Source: Kiloniella spongiae
GTDB taxonomy: Bacteria; Pseudomonadota; Alphaproteobacteria; Kiloniellales; Kiloniellaceae
Assembly: GCF_001026905.1 (NCBI RefSeq)
Contig: NZ_LAQL01000019.1
Location: 1-64,000, forward strand
Length of the DNA stretch: 64,000 nucleotides
Direction: 5' to 3'
The notes under the pieces are model-generated. The model was not told the origin of the DNA. It was given only the letters and a program-made list of their open reading frames with translations, and ran no database searches. How positions within the stretch are numbered: the stretch's first letter is position 1; every line of letters starts with the position of its first letter. Position numbers and translations under genes: made by a program. Positions 1-9,130 of the stretch are shown here, in pieces.

Positions 1-259
1 TATCAGAAAAAACTACAGCAATATGTATGATTTTTATATTGATTATATAATTTATTTATTTTTAATTTTAGGTACTTACAAAAATCGCCTCGCATTGACG
101 TCTCATAGAAAAGAAACACTTAAAATCCTTGTCTATCGAACAAACCAAGATCACTATCCTTAAAGAACAAAGCACCCTCAAATAGCAAAATGACAACACG
201 GCACGCGATACAAACCATATAGATACTGGGCTTGAACATAACCACTGGACTGAACACAC
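1..259. other. A/T-rich intergenic leader, no gene seen
   Basis: This stretch precedes the first gene. It is strongly A/T-rich at its left end. The minus-strand open frame at 68-259 has skewed composition and no recognisable domain, so I do not call it. It may hold the promoter of the following isomerase-like gene, but I see no clear promoter element. Confidence 0.5.
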
Positions 260-874
260 ATGAGAACTATTGATTATTATTATTCAACACGATCTAACTT
301 TACCTATCTGGGTGCCGCTCGTTTAAACGCCCTGGCAAAAAAATATGATCGTAGAATTGTTCACCGTCCCATCATATTGTCAGTCACCATGCCCGCAATT
401 GGTGGCCAACCTTTTGATGATCGCCCGACGATGTTACGCAATTACGCAATGAATGATGCGCTACGTTGGGCAGAATATCTGGGCATTTCGTTACAACGAG
501 AGCCAATCCATCATGATGGCCCGGTCGAACTGCCCTCTGGTATTGTCATCGCAGCCCAACGGGCAAAAGAGCGCGGAGAAATCGGTGATCTGGACTTACT
601 CAGTCTCAAGGTCGTGGAAGCACTTTGGCGGGATGATCGTAATATCGCTGATGAGAAGGTTGTGACAGAACTTTGTGAAAGTGCAGGTTTTGACAATGTT
701 ACGAGCCTCATAGAAGAAGCTATATCACCCGTCATTCAGGCCGAACTAGAGCGCAATTGCAGAGAAGCCATCATGCGCGGTGTGATTGGCGCCCCAACCT
801 ACTTTGTTGATGGTGAGAACTTTTACGGACAGGACCGACTGGACTTTGTCGAACGCGCCCTAGAAAGTTTGTAA
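260..874 (+). CDS. 2-hydroxychromene-2-carboxylate isomerase / DsbA-family protein
   Basis: A 204-residue thioredoxin-fold protein of the HCCA isomerase (kappa-GST-like) family. The N-terminus (YYYSTRSNFTYLG) matches the first strand and helix, with Ser12 where the family binds glutathione. Near residues 175-197 it has the typical GAPTYFVDGENFYGQDRL end with the cis-proline loop. The middle is helical, as in DsbA-like folds. Characterised members isomerise 2-hydroxychromene-2-carboxylate in naphthalene breakdown, but most bacterial homologues have unknown substrates and no aromatic pathway genes are near, so the substrate is open. No CXXC motif is present, so it is not an oxidoreductase of the classic DsbA type. 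Length is normal for the family. Confidence 0.85.
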   Translation: MRTIDYYYSTRSNFTYLGAARLNALAKKYDRRIVHRPIILSVTMPAIGGQPFDDRPTMLRNYAMNDALRWAEYLGISLQREPIHHDGPVELPSGIVIAAQRAKERGEIGDLDLLSLKVVEALWRDDRNIADEKVVTELCESAGFDNVTSLIEEAISPVIQAELERNCREAIMRGVIGAPTYFVDGENFYGQDRLDFVERALESL

Positions 875-908
875 ACAAGGCTTTTAGACGAACAAAACAA
901 AGTCGCTT

Positions 909-1607
909 TCAAACTGGCGTTTGCAAACGCGGGTTCCAGTCTTCTACCTCTAGACGCGACAGACGCTTCTGTGCCAAATCTTGCCAGTTACTCGCCAATT
1001 CTTTCAAGGATACCAGCGCCTGCAAGTTTTCTTGGTTGAGGGTATCGACATAGAGAACATTTTGAATGCGCGCCAAACTCCAATCGGGATTAGGTTGATC
1101 AATCAGGGTTAGCTCATCCCCTTGCTTGACAAAACCTTCTTCCAAAACACGATAATACCAGCCTGTACGACCAGATTTCTGAACCGCAGCCGCCATTTTT
1201 GGAAAACCGAAACGGACATTAAGTTTCCAACAGGGTTGACGCCCTTGGGCGACTTGAACAGTCGCAGATCCAAAACGGAAAACATCCCCGATGCAGATAT
1301 CTTTTTCCTGTAAGCCTGTTGTCGAGATATTTTCCCCAAACCCGCCAACGTTTAAAGAGACCGTATCAATTTCCGGAAACTCATTTGTCCACACACTGTA
1401 ATGATCCCGTGGATAATGATGCAGTGCCTTTTCCGGACCACCGTGATGTCTCGGGTCGGCTTGTTCGTCACCGGCAACCCCCAGCTTTGTCACTTTCAAA
1501 GAGCCTGAGACTGGTTTCTTTGCGATTGCACTTGGTTGTCCCTTAGGGCCAAAGGGTACGGACTTTCCCGTCAGAATATGCTCGAGAATATAATTCTGAT
1601 TTGTCAT
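909..1607 (-). CDS. MOSC domain protein, YiiM-like
   Basis: A 232-residue MOSC (molybdenum cofactor sulfurase C-terminal) protein with the order seen in E. coli YiiM: a beta-rich MOSC core carrying GDEQADPRHHGGPEKALHHYP, GGFGENISTTGL and the QGRQPCWKLNVRF segment with the conserved cysteine, then a C-terminal 3-alpha domain (LARIQNVLYVDT... onward). YiiM-type proteins reduce N-hydroxylated compounds with molybdenum cofactor; that role here is inferred from the family. It stands alone, convergent with the upstream isomerase-like gene. A second, decayed MOSC gene of a different subfamily lies at 53.5-53.9 kb. Confidence 0.88.
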   Translation of the reverse strand: MTNQNYILEHILTGKSVPFGPKGQPSAIAKKPVSGSLKVTKLGVAGDEQADPRHHGGPEKALHHYPRDHYSVWTNEFPEIDTVSLNVGGFGENISTTGLQEKDICIGDVFRFGSATVQVAQGRQPCWKLNVRFGFPKMAAAVQKSGRTGWYYRVLEEGFVKQGDELTLIDQPNPDWSLARIQNVLYVDTLNQENLQALVSLKELASNWQDLAQKRLSRLEVEDWNPRLQTPV

Positions 1608-1686
1608 GGATGCAGTCTCAATTTCAGATACTAATAGATTAGAATTTAAAAGTTAGTCAAAGAAAGTTATTGGGGCAAGATCAAAC

Positions 1687-1720
1687 AAAGGCTTGAAAAA
1701 TCAATTCCAAGCCTTTGTTT
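1687..1720 (-). terminator. Hairpin terminator downstream of dihydroorotase
   Basis: Inverted repeat AAAGGCTTG (1687-1695) / CAAGCCTTT (1708-1716) with a 12-nt loop, 29 bp past the dihydroorotase stop. T-rich sequence lies on both sides (GTTTT on plus, GTTTGATC on minus), so it may act in either direction. Confidence 0.6.
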
Positions 1721-1744
1721 TAATATTCATATTCAACAGTTTGA

Positions 1745-3091
1745 TCAGGAATTTTTAGCCGGTTCAGTGTCTGTAAAGCGAACAGGTTTCCCCTGAGGAT
1801 CACCAATCAGCTCGCCGTCTTTCATAACAACCGACCCACGGATAATCGTGGCCATCGGCCAGCCTTTAACCGTCACACCTTCAAAAGGAGACCAGCCACA
1901 TTTATAAGCCAGCCAATCTTTGCTGATGGTTTCTTCCTTGTTCATATCAACAATTGTGAAATCCGCATCAAACCCACAGGCGATACGGCCTTTACCTGCA
2001 ATGTTATAGATACGTGCCGGTCCCGAAGCCGTCAGATCAACCAAACGTTCAAGCGACAGGTTCCCCTTGTTCACATGATCCAGCATCAAAGGCATCAGCG
2101 TCTGTACTCCTGGCATGCCCGATGGCGATGCCGGGTAAGGCTTTTGCTTTTCTTCCAGTGTATGTGGCGCGTGATCTGATCCCAACACGTCAACAATGCC
2201 GGTACGAATACCTTCCCACAGACCCAGGCGATGCTCTTCATCCCGAATTGGCGGGTTCATCTGGGCAAAGGTACCAAGCTCTTCATAACACCCAGGTGCG
2301 CTAAGTGTCAGATGCTGTGGTGTGGTTTCAACCGTCACCAAATCTTTGTTTGCCGCAAGGATCGGCATTTCATCTTTACTGGTTACATGTAGCACATGCA
2401 CACGACGACCAGTCTGACGGGCAAGACGACAAATCCGGGTTGTCGCCAGAACAGCCGCCTCCGGATCTCTCCAGACCGGATGCATCGTCGGTTCAGCACC
2501 ATCACGTACCAACGCAAAGCGCTCTCTCAACCGATTTTCATCTTCGGCATGTACCGGACAGCGGCGTGTTCCGTTTTTCAGGACCTCAACCAGCAGTCCT
2601 TCTTCTTCGACCAGAAGGCTTCCGGTAGAAGAACCCATGAAAATCTTGATCCCGGCACAACCCGGAAGCTTTTCCAGCTCGCCAAGTTCATCCACATTCT
2701 CTTCGGCGGCACCAATAAAGAAAGCATGGTCGGTCCAAGCCCTGTTTTCACAGCGGGCCAGTTTATCGGCAAGCTCAACAGGACCGAGAGTATTGGGGTT
2801 TGTATTCGGCATCTCAAAGATGGCAACAATACCACCCAATGCCGCAGCAGCCGTGCCACAGGCCAGATCTTCTTTGTGCTCTAACCCTGGCTCGCGAAAA
2901 TGGACCTGGGTATCAATGGCACCGGGCAATACATGTTGCCCTGTCGCGTCATATTCTTCCCTAGACGTCGCGCCTTCTAGATTGCCAAGAGCAACAATGC
3001 GTCCCGCCTTCACACCGACATCAATTTTCTCTGTACCGTTCGGCGTAACAACATCACCGCCTTTAATGATCAGGTCGTAGCTCTCGCTCAT
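1745..3091 (-). CDS. pyrC: Dihydroorotase (class I, alphaproteobacterial type)
   Basis: A 448-residue amidohydrolase expected to interconvert dihydroorotate and carbamoyl-aspartate in pyrimidine synthesis. Visible family marks are IDTQVHFREPG at 59-69, FEMPNT near 92-97, KIFMGSSTG with the presumed carboxylated lysine, CPVHAEDEN, HVLHVTS and GSDHAPHT with the metal/catalytic aspartate. In most dihydroorotases the first metal motif is HxH; here it reads QxH (Gln62, His64). I recall the same DTQVHFREPG form in other alphaproteobacterial members, so it is probably a subfamily trait, but it leaves room for a related cyclic amidohydrolase role. It shares a 4-bp ATGA overlap with the preceding glycosyltransferase gene, implying coupled translation. 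Confidence 0.85.
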   Translation of the reverse strand: MSESYDLIIKGGDVVTPNGTEKIDVGVKAGRIVALGNLEGATSREEYDATGQHVLPGAIDTQVHFREPGLEHKEDLACGTAAAALGGIVAIFEMPNTNPNTLGPVELADKLARCENRAWTDHAFFIGAAEENVDELGELEKLPGCAGIKIFMGSSTGSLLVEEEGLLVEVLKNGTRRCPVHAEDENRLRERFALVRDGAEPTMHPVWRDPEAAVLATTRICRLARQTGRRVHVLHVTSKDEMPILAANKDLVTVETTPQHLTLSAPGCYEELGTFAQMNPPIRDEEHRLGLWEGIRTGIVDVLGSDHAPHTLEEKQKPYPASPSGMPGVQTLMPLMLDHVNKGNLSLERLVDLTASGPARIYNIAGKGRIACGFDADFTIVDMNKEETISKDWLAYKCGWSPFEGVTVKGWPMATIIRGSVVMKDGELIGDPQGKPVRFTDTEPAKNS

Positions 3092-4134
3092 GAAGCAATC
3101 CTTTTTTCTTGCGCTAATAATTTACCAAAGAGGCCGATGTAATTTTGCACACATGCCTCTTCGGTATAGTCTTTTTTATAGGTCTCAAAGCCAGCAGCCG
3201 TCAGGCGCTCGGCCAAACCTTCCTCATCCATCATTCGAGTGATAGCAGTTGCCATCCCCTTATAGTCATCAACAGGTACCATAAGTGCATCATAATTGTC
3301 AGTGGCCATTTCTTCCGGCCCGGCGGTTCGTGTCGTCACCAACGGCGTTTTTGTTGCCCAGGCCTCAATCATAACAGACCCAAAAGGTTCAAACCGCGAG
3401 GGGAAAACGCAAATATTCGCCGCAGCCAATAAAGCACCACGATCATTGCGCCAGCCCAAAAACCGAACCCGATCAAACACACCAAGATCTTTTGCCAAGA
3501 CCTCAAGCTCTTCACGTAGAGGTCCCTCACCAGCAATCCATATGTAAGGACGACTTTCTATTTGAACGGCGCGCAACAGTACATCAAAAGCCTTGTTTTC
3601 ATGCAGCCTTCCCAAAGACAGTAGAACAGTCGCATCCTCTGGTGTATTCAGATCCGCTCTGGAAACTGGAGCAGCACCAACATCTACAGAGGCAAAATTC
3701 GGAACATGGTGTGATTTCTCGGCTGGCCAGCCAACGGACGTCAAATAGTCCACGATATCCTTGGTATTGCCTATTAGATGATCACAGTGTTTATAATTCT
3801 TGAGCTTGTAATAACCACCTAAACGGGCGATGTGCAAAAAATCACCTTTAGGGCACAGGGATGTAGCTCTATTCATAAAGGTCATGACCACATCAGGCCT
3901 GAATTCTTTGATTTTCTGCTTTAGCCCTTTTCTGGTTTTAAAATCAAAAAGCTTACCAAAGGGAAGAACCAGCGCTTCAATCCCCGCAGATTTGAATAAA
4001 TTAACACGATTATCATTTTGCCGAAGAGCAGCCTGGGTTTCGATACCAGCACGGTGAAGAGCGAGTGTTATATGCGTATAGAAGGTTTCGGCGCCGCCTT
4101 CCCCTCCTGCTCCCAATACCAATAAAACCTTCAC
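3088..4134 (-). CDS. Glycosyltransferase family 4 protein
   Basis: A 348-residue GT-B glycosyltransferase. The N-terminus has the MKVLLVLGAGGEGGAETFY nucleotide-fold start. The C-terminal domain has FLGWRND and the family-4 EX7E donor site in EPFGSVMIEAWA, followed by TKTPLVTTRTAGPEEM. It probably transfers a sugar from a nucleotide-sugar donor to an envelope glycan; neighbours 0.5-3.4 kb away are LPS-core-type enzymes. The start codon is GTG, supported by GAGGAGAA about 8 nt upstream. Its end overlaps the dihydroorotase start by 4 bp. Donor and acceptor cannot be told from sequence. Confidence 0.88.
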   Translation of the reverse strand: MKVLLVLGAGGEGGAETFYTHITLALHRAGIETQAALRQNDNRVNLFKSAGIEALVLPFGKLFDFKTRKGLKQKIKEFRPDVVMTFMNRATSLCPKGDFLHIARLGGYYKLKNYKHCDHLIGNTKDIVDYLTSVGWPAEKSHHVPNFASVDVGAAPVSRADLNTPEDATVLLSLGRLHENKAFDVLLRAVQIESRPYIWIAGEGPLREELEVLAKDLGVFDRVRFLGWRNDRGALLAAANICVFPSRFEPFGSVMIEAWATKTPLVTTRTAGPEEMATDNYDALMVPVDDYKGMATAITRMMDEEGLAERLTAAGFETYKKDYTEEACVQNYIGLFGKLLAQEKRIAS

Positions 4135-4630
4135 CTTGTTGGTTCTCCTCGGTTAACACAACGACACGATCCACCACCTCGTACGGGTGCCGGAACGATT
4201 CATGGGCCACCAGACCATTCATAGACATGTGCACAAATAGACATGTCGAAATGAACATCAGGTAATTAAAGTTCTCTCTTTACCGGAAATCTTCACAAAA
4301 ACAAACTGCAACCCAGCAATTAATAGGAAATAACTTGCCATCGTATAAAGAAAGAATTTTTGTGACTAAATTGAGACCAACACACAAAAATATGATTCCC
4401 AAAAAAATTTCCGCTAAACTACGACACTATAAGGTTTTCATAACACTATTTTCAGATTACACCCTTAGCAACACTACTTATCCTAAAAGTGTGCTATTAT
4501 TGCTGTTTTAGAATTTTGGCTGTTTTAAAAATTTGGCGAAGCCATACGCTTCCACAGATAACTGTACCAACCAAATTAACCTAGCTAAATTAACAGTGTG
4601 TTCGAATAAACAAACGTACATGGTAGAAGC
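4135..4630. other. Intergenic region between divergent glycosyltransferase genes
   Basis: About 500 bp lie between the GT4 gene (minus) and the GT9 gene (plus). The first 130 bp after 4135 are open in another frame on the minus strand but show no family features. From about 4270 the sequence becomes very A/T-rich and should hold divergent promoters. I cannot assign -35/-10 boxes with confidence. Confidence 0.45.
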
Positions 4631-5656
4631 ATGACAGTTGAACGCCCTGACATAACAACAGAAGACCCTGATCTCGTTGCTTTTGATAACGAGACCGATG
4701 TCACAGAAACCTTGCCAACATCAGGGAATCCTAAACGTGTTTTGGTCATTAAACTGTCAGCCTTTGGTGATTTCATTCTTTCCATACGATCGTTCCAGGC
4801 CATTCGGGCACATCATCCAAACGCCGACATCACTTTATTAACGACAAAGCCCTACGTGGCACTCGCTAAAACCAGCGGATGTTTTAATTCTGTGCTTACA
4901 GACAGCAAACCGAAAATTTATGAAATACCATCGATTTTAAAACTACGTAAAACATTGCGTTCACACAAATTCGATCGCGTTTACGATTTACAGCGCAATG
5001 AACGAACAGGTTTTTATTACAAGCTGTTTCCAGCAACAAAGCCCGAATGGGTTGGAAATGTTCGCGGATGTTCACATTATTACGAAAAGCCAACCGAGGG
5101 TATTTTTCATATCTCTGTCAGAGAAAAAGCACAACTTGCCGTCGCTGGAATTACAAATATCCGCCTTCCCGATTTATCCTTTATCAAAGCAGATGTCGAA
5201 GATCTTGCCTTGCCAAGATCATATGCCTTACTCGTGCCTGGTGGCGCACCACACCGTCCTGAAAAACGCTGGCCCGTCGAACGGTATTCAGAACTCGCGG
5301 ATCATATGACCCACTTGGGGATTACGCCGGTTATTATTGGTACCAAAGCAGAACGTACAGAATGTGATCAAATCAAAACGACATGTTCAGCAGCGGTTAA
5401 CCTCTGCGGAAAAACAAGTCTGGAACAAATCGCGGTTATCGCAAGAAAAGCTCAATTCTCTGTTGGGAATGATACCGGGCCAATGCATTTGATTTCTGCG
5501 GCGGGCTGTCCTGTTATTGTCCTTTTCTCAAATGCTTCAGACCCTAATAAAATTTCCCCTATTGGCCCAGATGTAGAGATCATACAGGTTGACGATTTAC
5601 AGGATCTTGAACTTGAAAAAGTTGCCGCAGTCTTGCCGGCATCAAAGATGCGTTAA
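4631..5656 (+). CDS. Glycosyltransferase family 9 (heptosyltransferase-like)
   Basis: A 341-residue GT9 protein related to ADP-heptose:LPS heptosyltransferases. After a 35-residue acidic N-terminal extension comes RVLVIKLSAFGDFILSIRSFQAIRAHHP, the typical GT9 start with the catalytic-loop aspartate. The C-terminal half has LVPGGAPHRPEKRWPVERYSELA and the donor-binding FSVGNDTGPMHLISAAGCPVIVLF. It should add a heptose or similar sugar to the LPS core at the cytoplasmic face. It is transcribed toward the GT2/GT9 pair, so the three form a convergent LPS-core cluster. The extension before the Rossmann fold is unusual. Confidence 0.85.
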   Translation: MTVERPDITTEDPDLVAFDNETDVTETLPTSGNPKRVLVIKLSAFGDFILSIRSFQAIRAHHPNADITLLTTKPYVALAKTSGCFNSVLTDSKPKIYEIPSILKLRKTLRSHKFDRVYDLQRNERTGFYYKLFPATKPEWVGNVRGCSHYYEKPTEGIFHISVREKAQLAVAGITNIRLPDLSFIKADVEDLALPRSYALLVPGGAPHRPEKRWPVERYSELADHMTHLGITPVIIGTKAERTECDQIKTTCSAAVNLCGKTSLEQIAVIARKAQFSVGNDTGPMHLISAAGCPVIVLFSNASDPNKISPIGPDVEIIQVDDLQDLELEKVAAVLPASKMR

Positions 5657-5694
5657 CGTCATTACCAAAGCTCAAAAAGCTGCCGATACACTGA

Positions 5695-6498
5695 TTATTG
5701 CGACGACAACTGTTCTACCTCATATCGAGCCTTGATATGGGAAACCATTGGATAAAGCGCGGCAAAGGTTGCAATAAGAAAACCATAGCCGCCTTCACGA
5801 TACCCCTTCCGGCTTATAAAACAGCGCCAAAAACGACTTAATATACGACGTGCATTATGCGGCATGGTTCCGATTTCACCACTATCAATCAAATCCTTTG
5901 CTCTGGCGGTGGTGTAGGAATCAAAACGGCGGATCATATCAGAAATATTGTTATCCACGTAATGGAGTAACCTGTTTTCCAATTTGACGCCTCTACGCGC
6001 CCCATCTTTCCAATGCAACTTAGGGTGCACGCGATCATTCCCCCATCGCTTCACACCCTTTCTGCATAAACAAGAAGCAGAAGCTTTTCCAAACTGCGCC
6101 CCCCATCCGTATCGGACAAGATTACCGCCGATATAATTATCAACCGGGATTAAATAATAATCCGCATCATCCCGCTGGATCGTTGATCTGATTTCCTCGG
6201 CCAATTCAGGGGATATATGTTCGTCAGCGTCAATTTCCAAAACCCATTGCCCGCGACACATATCATTGCCTGTATTTCGTCGATCCCCTTCTATCGGCCA
6301 ACCACCCTCTACGATACGATCCGTATATTCCAATACAATACCTTTTGATCCGTCAGTACAACGATCAAGAACAACAACAATCTCGTCACAGAATTTAACA
6401 CGTTCAAGACAATCACGAATACGCGCTTCTTCATTATGAATAACAAGCAATGCCGATAATTGAATATCAGTTTTGGGCGTATTATCTTCTTTCAACAT
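5695..6498 (-). CDS. Glycosyltransferase family 2, LPS-core type (WaaE/KdtX-like)
   Basis: A 267-residue GT-A enzyme. It opens with LSALLVIHNEEARIRDCLERVKFCDEIVVVLDRCTDGS, the nucleotide-binding fold of WaaE/KdtX-like LPS core glucosyltransferases, and has the metal-binding DXD-type motif in LEIDADEHISPELAEEI. A later LHYVDNNISDMIRRFDSYT segment is also common in this group. It likely adds a hexose to inner-core heptose. It starts 30 bp after the stop of the upstream GT9 gene, so the two are probably one operon, and it converges on the GT9 gene that ends at 5656. Confidence 0.85.
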   Translation of the reverse strand: MLKEDNTPKTDIQLSALLVIHNEEARIRDCLERVKFCDEIVVVLDRCTDGSKGIVLEYTDRIVEGGWPIEGDRRNTGNDMCRGQWVLEIDADEHISPELAEEIRSTIQRDDADYYLIPVDNYIGGNLVRYGWGAQFGKASASCLCRKGVKRWGNDRVHPKLHWKDGARRGVKLENRLLHYVDNNISDMIRRFDSYTTARAKDLIDSGEIGTMPHNARRILSRFWRCFISRKGYREGGYGFLIATFAALYPMVSHIKARYEVEQLSSQ

Positions 6499-6528
6499 AT
6501 ATATTTCCCATACACTGGCGAAAACTCG

Positions 6529-7497
6529 TTATAAAGCAGGGCCATTATTTTGTCCCCGGTTATAGAGTTTCTCTGCAGCAGTAACAACAGTATCAACCGT
6601 AAGAGATTTCATGTAACTCTCTGCACCATGCCTATAATTATAATTTGGATGGTTGATGATTTCCCGATAACTTTCCGGGGTTCGAACGCAAGCACAATCG
6701 CCCCCCCAAGGATGATAACGCCATTCGGGACTAGGCCCAAACAACCCCAGAGTTTTCACCCCGGCAGCAGCAGAAAGATGCATCAATCCTGAATCATTGC
6801 CAACGAAAAGATCACTACGTTTCAGGCAAGCCGCAGCAGTAACCAGATCATGACCAATAAGATCAATTACCCGATTTTTCGGCAAGGACGTTAATACAGA
6901 CGCAATCTGTTCTCTTTCGTGTGGCGCAGCAAGTACAACAAGACGCGCATCCGGTAAGATACCTCCCGGTCTAATCAAAGCTTGTATTAATTGACAAAAC
7001 TTCTCTACTGGCCACTGCTTACCGCTCCAGTTTGCAGCAGGACCGATTGCAAGAACTTCAGTGCCAGTCGGGATTAGTTCCGCAGCCTTTTTCTCATGAC
7101 TATCGCCAGTCCAAATAACCGGAGAAGGCGGCTCCACACTATCAAGAACTTCGGACAACTCAACAACGCGGTGAACCTGCCCATCTTTAGATGAATGGAC
7201 CAGCCGACGTTTTGCCGACAGAAAATAACTAATGCCCGTGCCACGCATATCGACAACAACATCCCAGCGTTTTTTGACACATCGCCCCCACAGCTTTAGC
7301 CAATGGGCATGATATCTTAATTTAGAAACAGGAATAATTTCTTCCAGACCGGGCACGGCCTCATAGAGAGAAGCCACGATACTACCCGTAGCAACAGTAA
7401 CTTTTGCACCGGGGTATTGATCTAACATTGATTGTAAGACACCATTTGATAAAACGGCATCACCAATTCTGTTAGAGGTAATAAAGAGTATTCTCAA
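6529..7497 (-). CDS. Glycosyltransferase family 9 (ADP-heptose:LPS heptosyltransferase-like)
   Basis: A 322-residue GT9 protein: RILFITSNRIGDAVLSNGVLQSM at the start, IGPAANWSGKQWPVEKFCQLIQAL in the middle, and the donor motif DLFVGNDSGLMHLSAAAGVKTLGLFGPS near residues 228-255. It probably adds heptose to lipid A-Kdo or inner core. The start is TTG (7495-7497), with GGAA about 8 nt upstream, and no better in-frame start exists. It leads a two-gene unit with the GT2 gene. Which heptosyltransferase (I, II or other) is not resolvable by eye. Confidence 0.85.
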   Translation of the reverse strand: MRILFITSNRIGDAVLSNGVLQSMLDQYPGAKVTVATGSIVASLYEAVPGLEEIIPVSKLRYHAHWLKLWGRCVKKRWDVVVDMRGTGISYFLSAKRRLVHSSKDGQVHRVVELSEVLDSVEPPSPVIWTGDSHEKKAAELIPTGTEVLAIGPAANWSGKQWPVEKFCQLIQALIRPGGILPDARLVVLAAPHEREQIASVLTSLPKNRVIDLIGHDLVTAAACLKRSDLFVGNDSGLMHLSAAAGVKTLGLFGPSPEWRYHPWGGDCACVRTPESYREIINHPNYNYRHGAESYMKSLTVDTVVTAAEKLYNRGQNNGPAL

Positions 7498-7676
7498 TGC
7501 AGCTATTCCAGCAATGGACCCAAATAAGTTTTAGATGATTTATAGTAAGCTTACTCTTTCATCAACACTTCTAACAGCTTATATATCACACGATATACTT
7601 CAGATCGGATGGTAATTCCGGTAACCGCCCCAAATATTCAGTATACAAAGATTTGTTCATAGAGATTGAAAAAAAA

Positions 7677-8570
7677 ATGAGTGATATTATTGCAATAAAA
7701 CTTGAACATCGAACTGTCTTAAAGCTGGATGGCGACGAGCTCATTCCCTTTTTGCAGGCCGTGATAACGCAGGATGTCAGTCAGGTAACGCCCACAAAAT
7801 CTGTCTGGTCTGCATTATTGACACCACAAGGTAAATTTCTTCACGATTTTTTTGTAACATCATCCCCCGACGGAGGTCTCTTTCTCGATTGTGAAAAAGA
7901 ACGAGCTGCAGATCTTTTACGTCGCCTTAAGCTTTATAAAATGCGCTCAAAAGCAACACTTGAACAAACTGGTGATGAATATACAGTCCTTGCATTACAA
8001 GGCGATGATCTATGCATAAGGCTTGGAATTCCGGCAAATAAAGGCGCCAGTAAAGAATTTTTTGGCGGCTGTATTTATATTGATCCCCGTCATCATGCTC
8101 TTGGTGCAAGAGCCATTATTCCGACTGAGAACCTTACCACGTTCATAGAAGAATACGCCCTTAAAGAGAGCACCCTTGAGAATTACGATCAAGCAAGGGT
8201 CGCCCTTGGCATTCCCGACGGTAGTCGCGACCTGGAAGTCGAAAAGTCAATCTTGCTGGAAAATGGCTTCAATGAACTCGGCGCGATTGATTGGGATAAG
8301 GGTTGTTACATCGGGCAGGAACTTACTGCCCGCACCAAATATCGCGCCCTCATAAAGAAGCGTCTGGTACCGGTGAAATTAACAGGCTCGTTACCAGTGG
8401 TCGGTACAGACATCACCAACGTCGGCAAAAATGTTGGTATCTTGAGATCCCTTTATGGTAATCAAGGCTTGGCGACATTAAAAATTGATGCCCTTGGTTC
8501 AGATCAATTACTCTGCGGTGACGCAAATGTAACCCCCGAACTTCCAGATTGGATAGAAATCACCTCATGA
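7677..8570 (+). CDS. ygfZ: YgfZ/GcvT-domain folate-binding protein
   Basis: About 297 residues. It carries the family signature KGCYIGQELTAR, with the key cysteine near residue 210, and the GcvT-like N-terminal folate-binding fold (TPQGKFLHDFFV). YgfZ/IBA57 proteins support assembly or repair of certain Fe-S enzymes, including MiaB, in a folate-dependent way. A TTG eight codons upstream (7653) is also in frame, but the ATG at 7677 fits the family start better. The stop overlaps the start of the following acetyltransferase gene by 4 bp (ATGA), so translation is likely coupled. Confidence 0.9.
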   Translation: MSDIIAIKLEHRTVLKLDGDELIPFLQAVITQDVSQVTPTKSVWSALLTPQGKFLHDFFVTSSPDGGLFLDCEKERAADLLRRLKLYKMRSKATLEQTGDEYTVLALQGDDLCIRLGIPANKGASKEFFGGCIYIDPRHHALGARAIIPTENLTTFIEEYALKESTLENYDQARVALGIPDGSRDLEVEKSILLENGFNELGAIDWDKGCYIGQELTARTKYRALIKKRLVPVKLTGSLPVVGTDITNVGKNVGILRSLYGNQGLATLKIDALGSDQLLCGDANVTPELPDWIEITS

Positions 8571-9130
8571 TAAAGCTTGATCAACAGTTCAAGCAAAATC
8601 CAGTAACCAATAATGATACTTCATCACTCATTGAATTGGTAAGATCATGTTATGAAGAATACATCGATCAAGGTGTTGTCTTTGATATCCATGAAGAAAC
8701 TGAACTTTTAGAATCTGCGTCGTATTTTGAGAACCACAATGGCGAACTATTAGGAATCAACACCACAAACGAACCAACACAATTAATCGCAGTTTGCGGC
8801 TACATAAAACCAGACTCTAGTTTGTCAAAAACCCCTTTGATGGAACTAAAAAAACTCTATGTCGCACCAGAATATCGGGGATATGGCCTTGCACAATATC
8901 GAGTGAATAAAATAATTAAAGAAGCGACTAATCGACATATTGCAGAGCTGTTTCTTTGGACCGACACTCGCTTTACCAAAGCACACCAATTGTACAAAAA
9001 ACTTGGTTTTAGCAAACAAAAAACAACGCGTAAATTATCAGATAAAAGTCATTCAGAAGAATTCTGTTATCGCTTACTGATAAAAAATAACCAATGCATT
9101 AATGCCCGGAAGCATTCGAAATTAGGTTAA
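8567..9130 (+). CDS. GNAT family N-acetyltransferase
   Basis: About 187 residues. It has the acetyl-CoA-binding motif A of GNAT enzymes in LKKLYVAPEYRGYGLAQYRVNKIIKEA, followed by FTKAHQLYKKLGFSKQ, the usual C-terminal motif B. The substrate is unknown. I place the start at the ATG overlapping the upstream ygfZ stop (ATGA at 8567-8570) rather than a TTG 18 bp earlier. Its last 32 bp overlap the 3' end of the convergent SMR efflux gene. Confidence 0.8.
   Translation: MIKLDQQFKQNPVTNNDTSSLIELVRSCYEEYIDQGVVFDIHEETELLESASYFENHNGELLGINTTNEPTQLIAVCGYIKPDSSLSKTPLMELKKLYVAPEYRGYGLAQYRVNKIIKEATNRHIAELFLWTDTRFTKAHQLYKKLGFSKQKTTRKLSDKSHSEEFCYRLLIKNNQCINARKHSKLG

Noticed and set aside
68-259. 63-codon open frame on the minus strand
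   Set aside because: Cys/Ser/Leu/Val-heavy composition, no ribosome site and no domain; lies in A/T-rich intergenic DNA.
4013-4258. 81-codon minus-strand frame overlapping the GT4 start
   Set aside because: It overlaps a solid GT4 gene in another frame; the GT4 GTG has a good ribosome site and this frame shows no family features.
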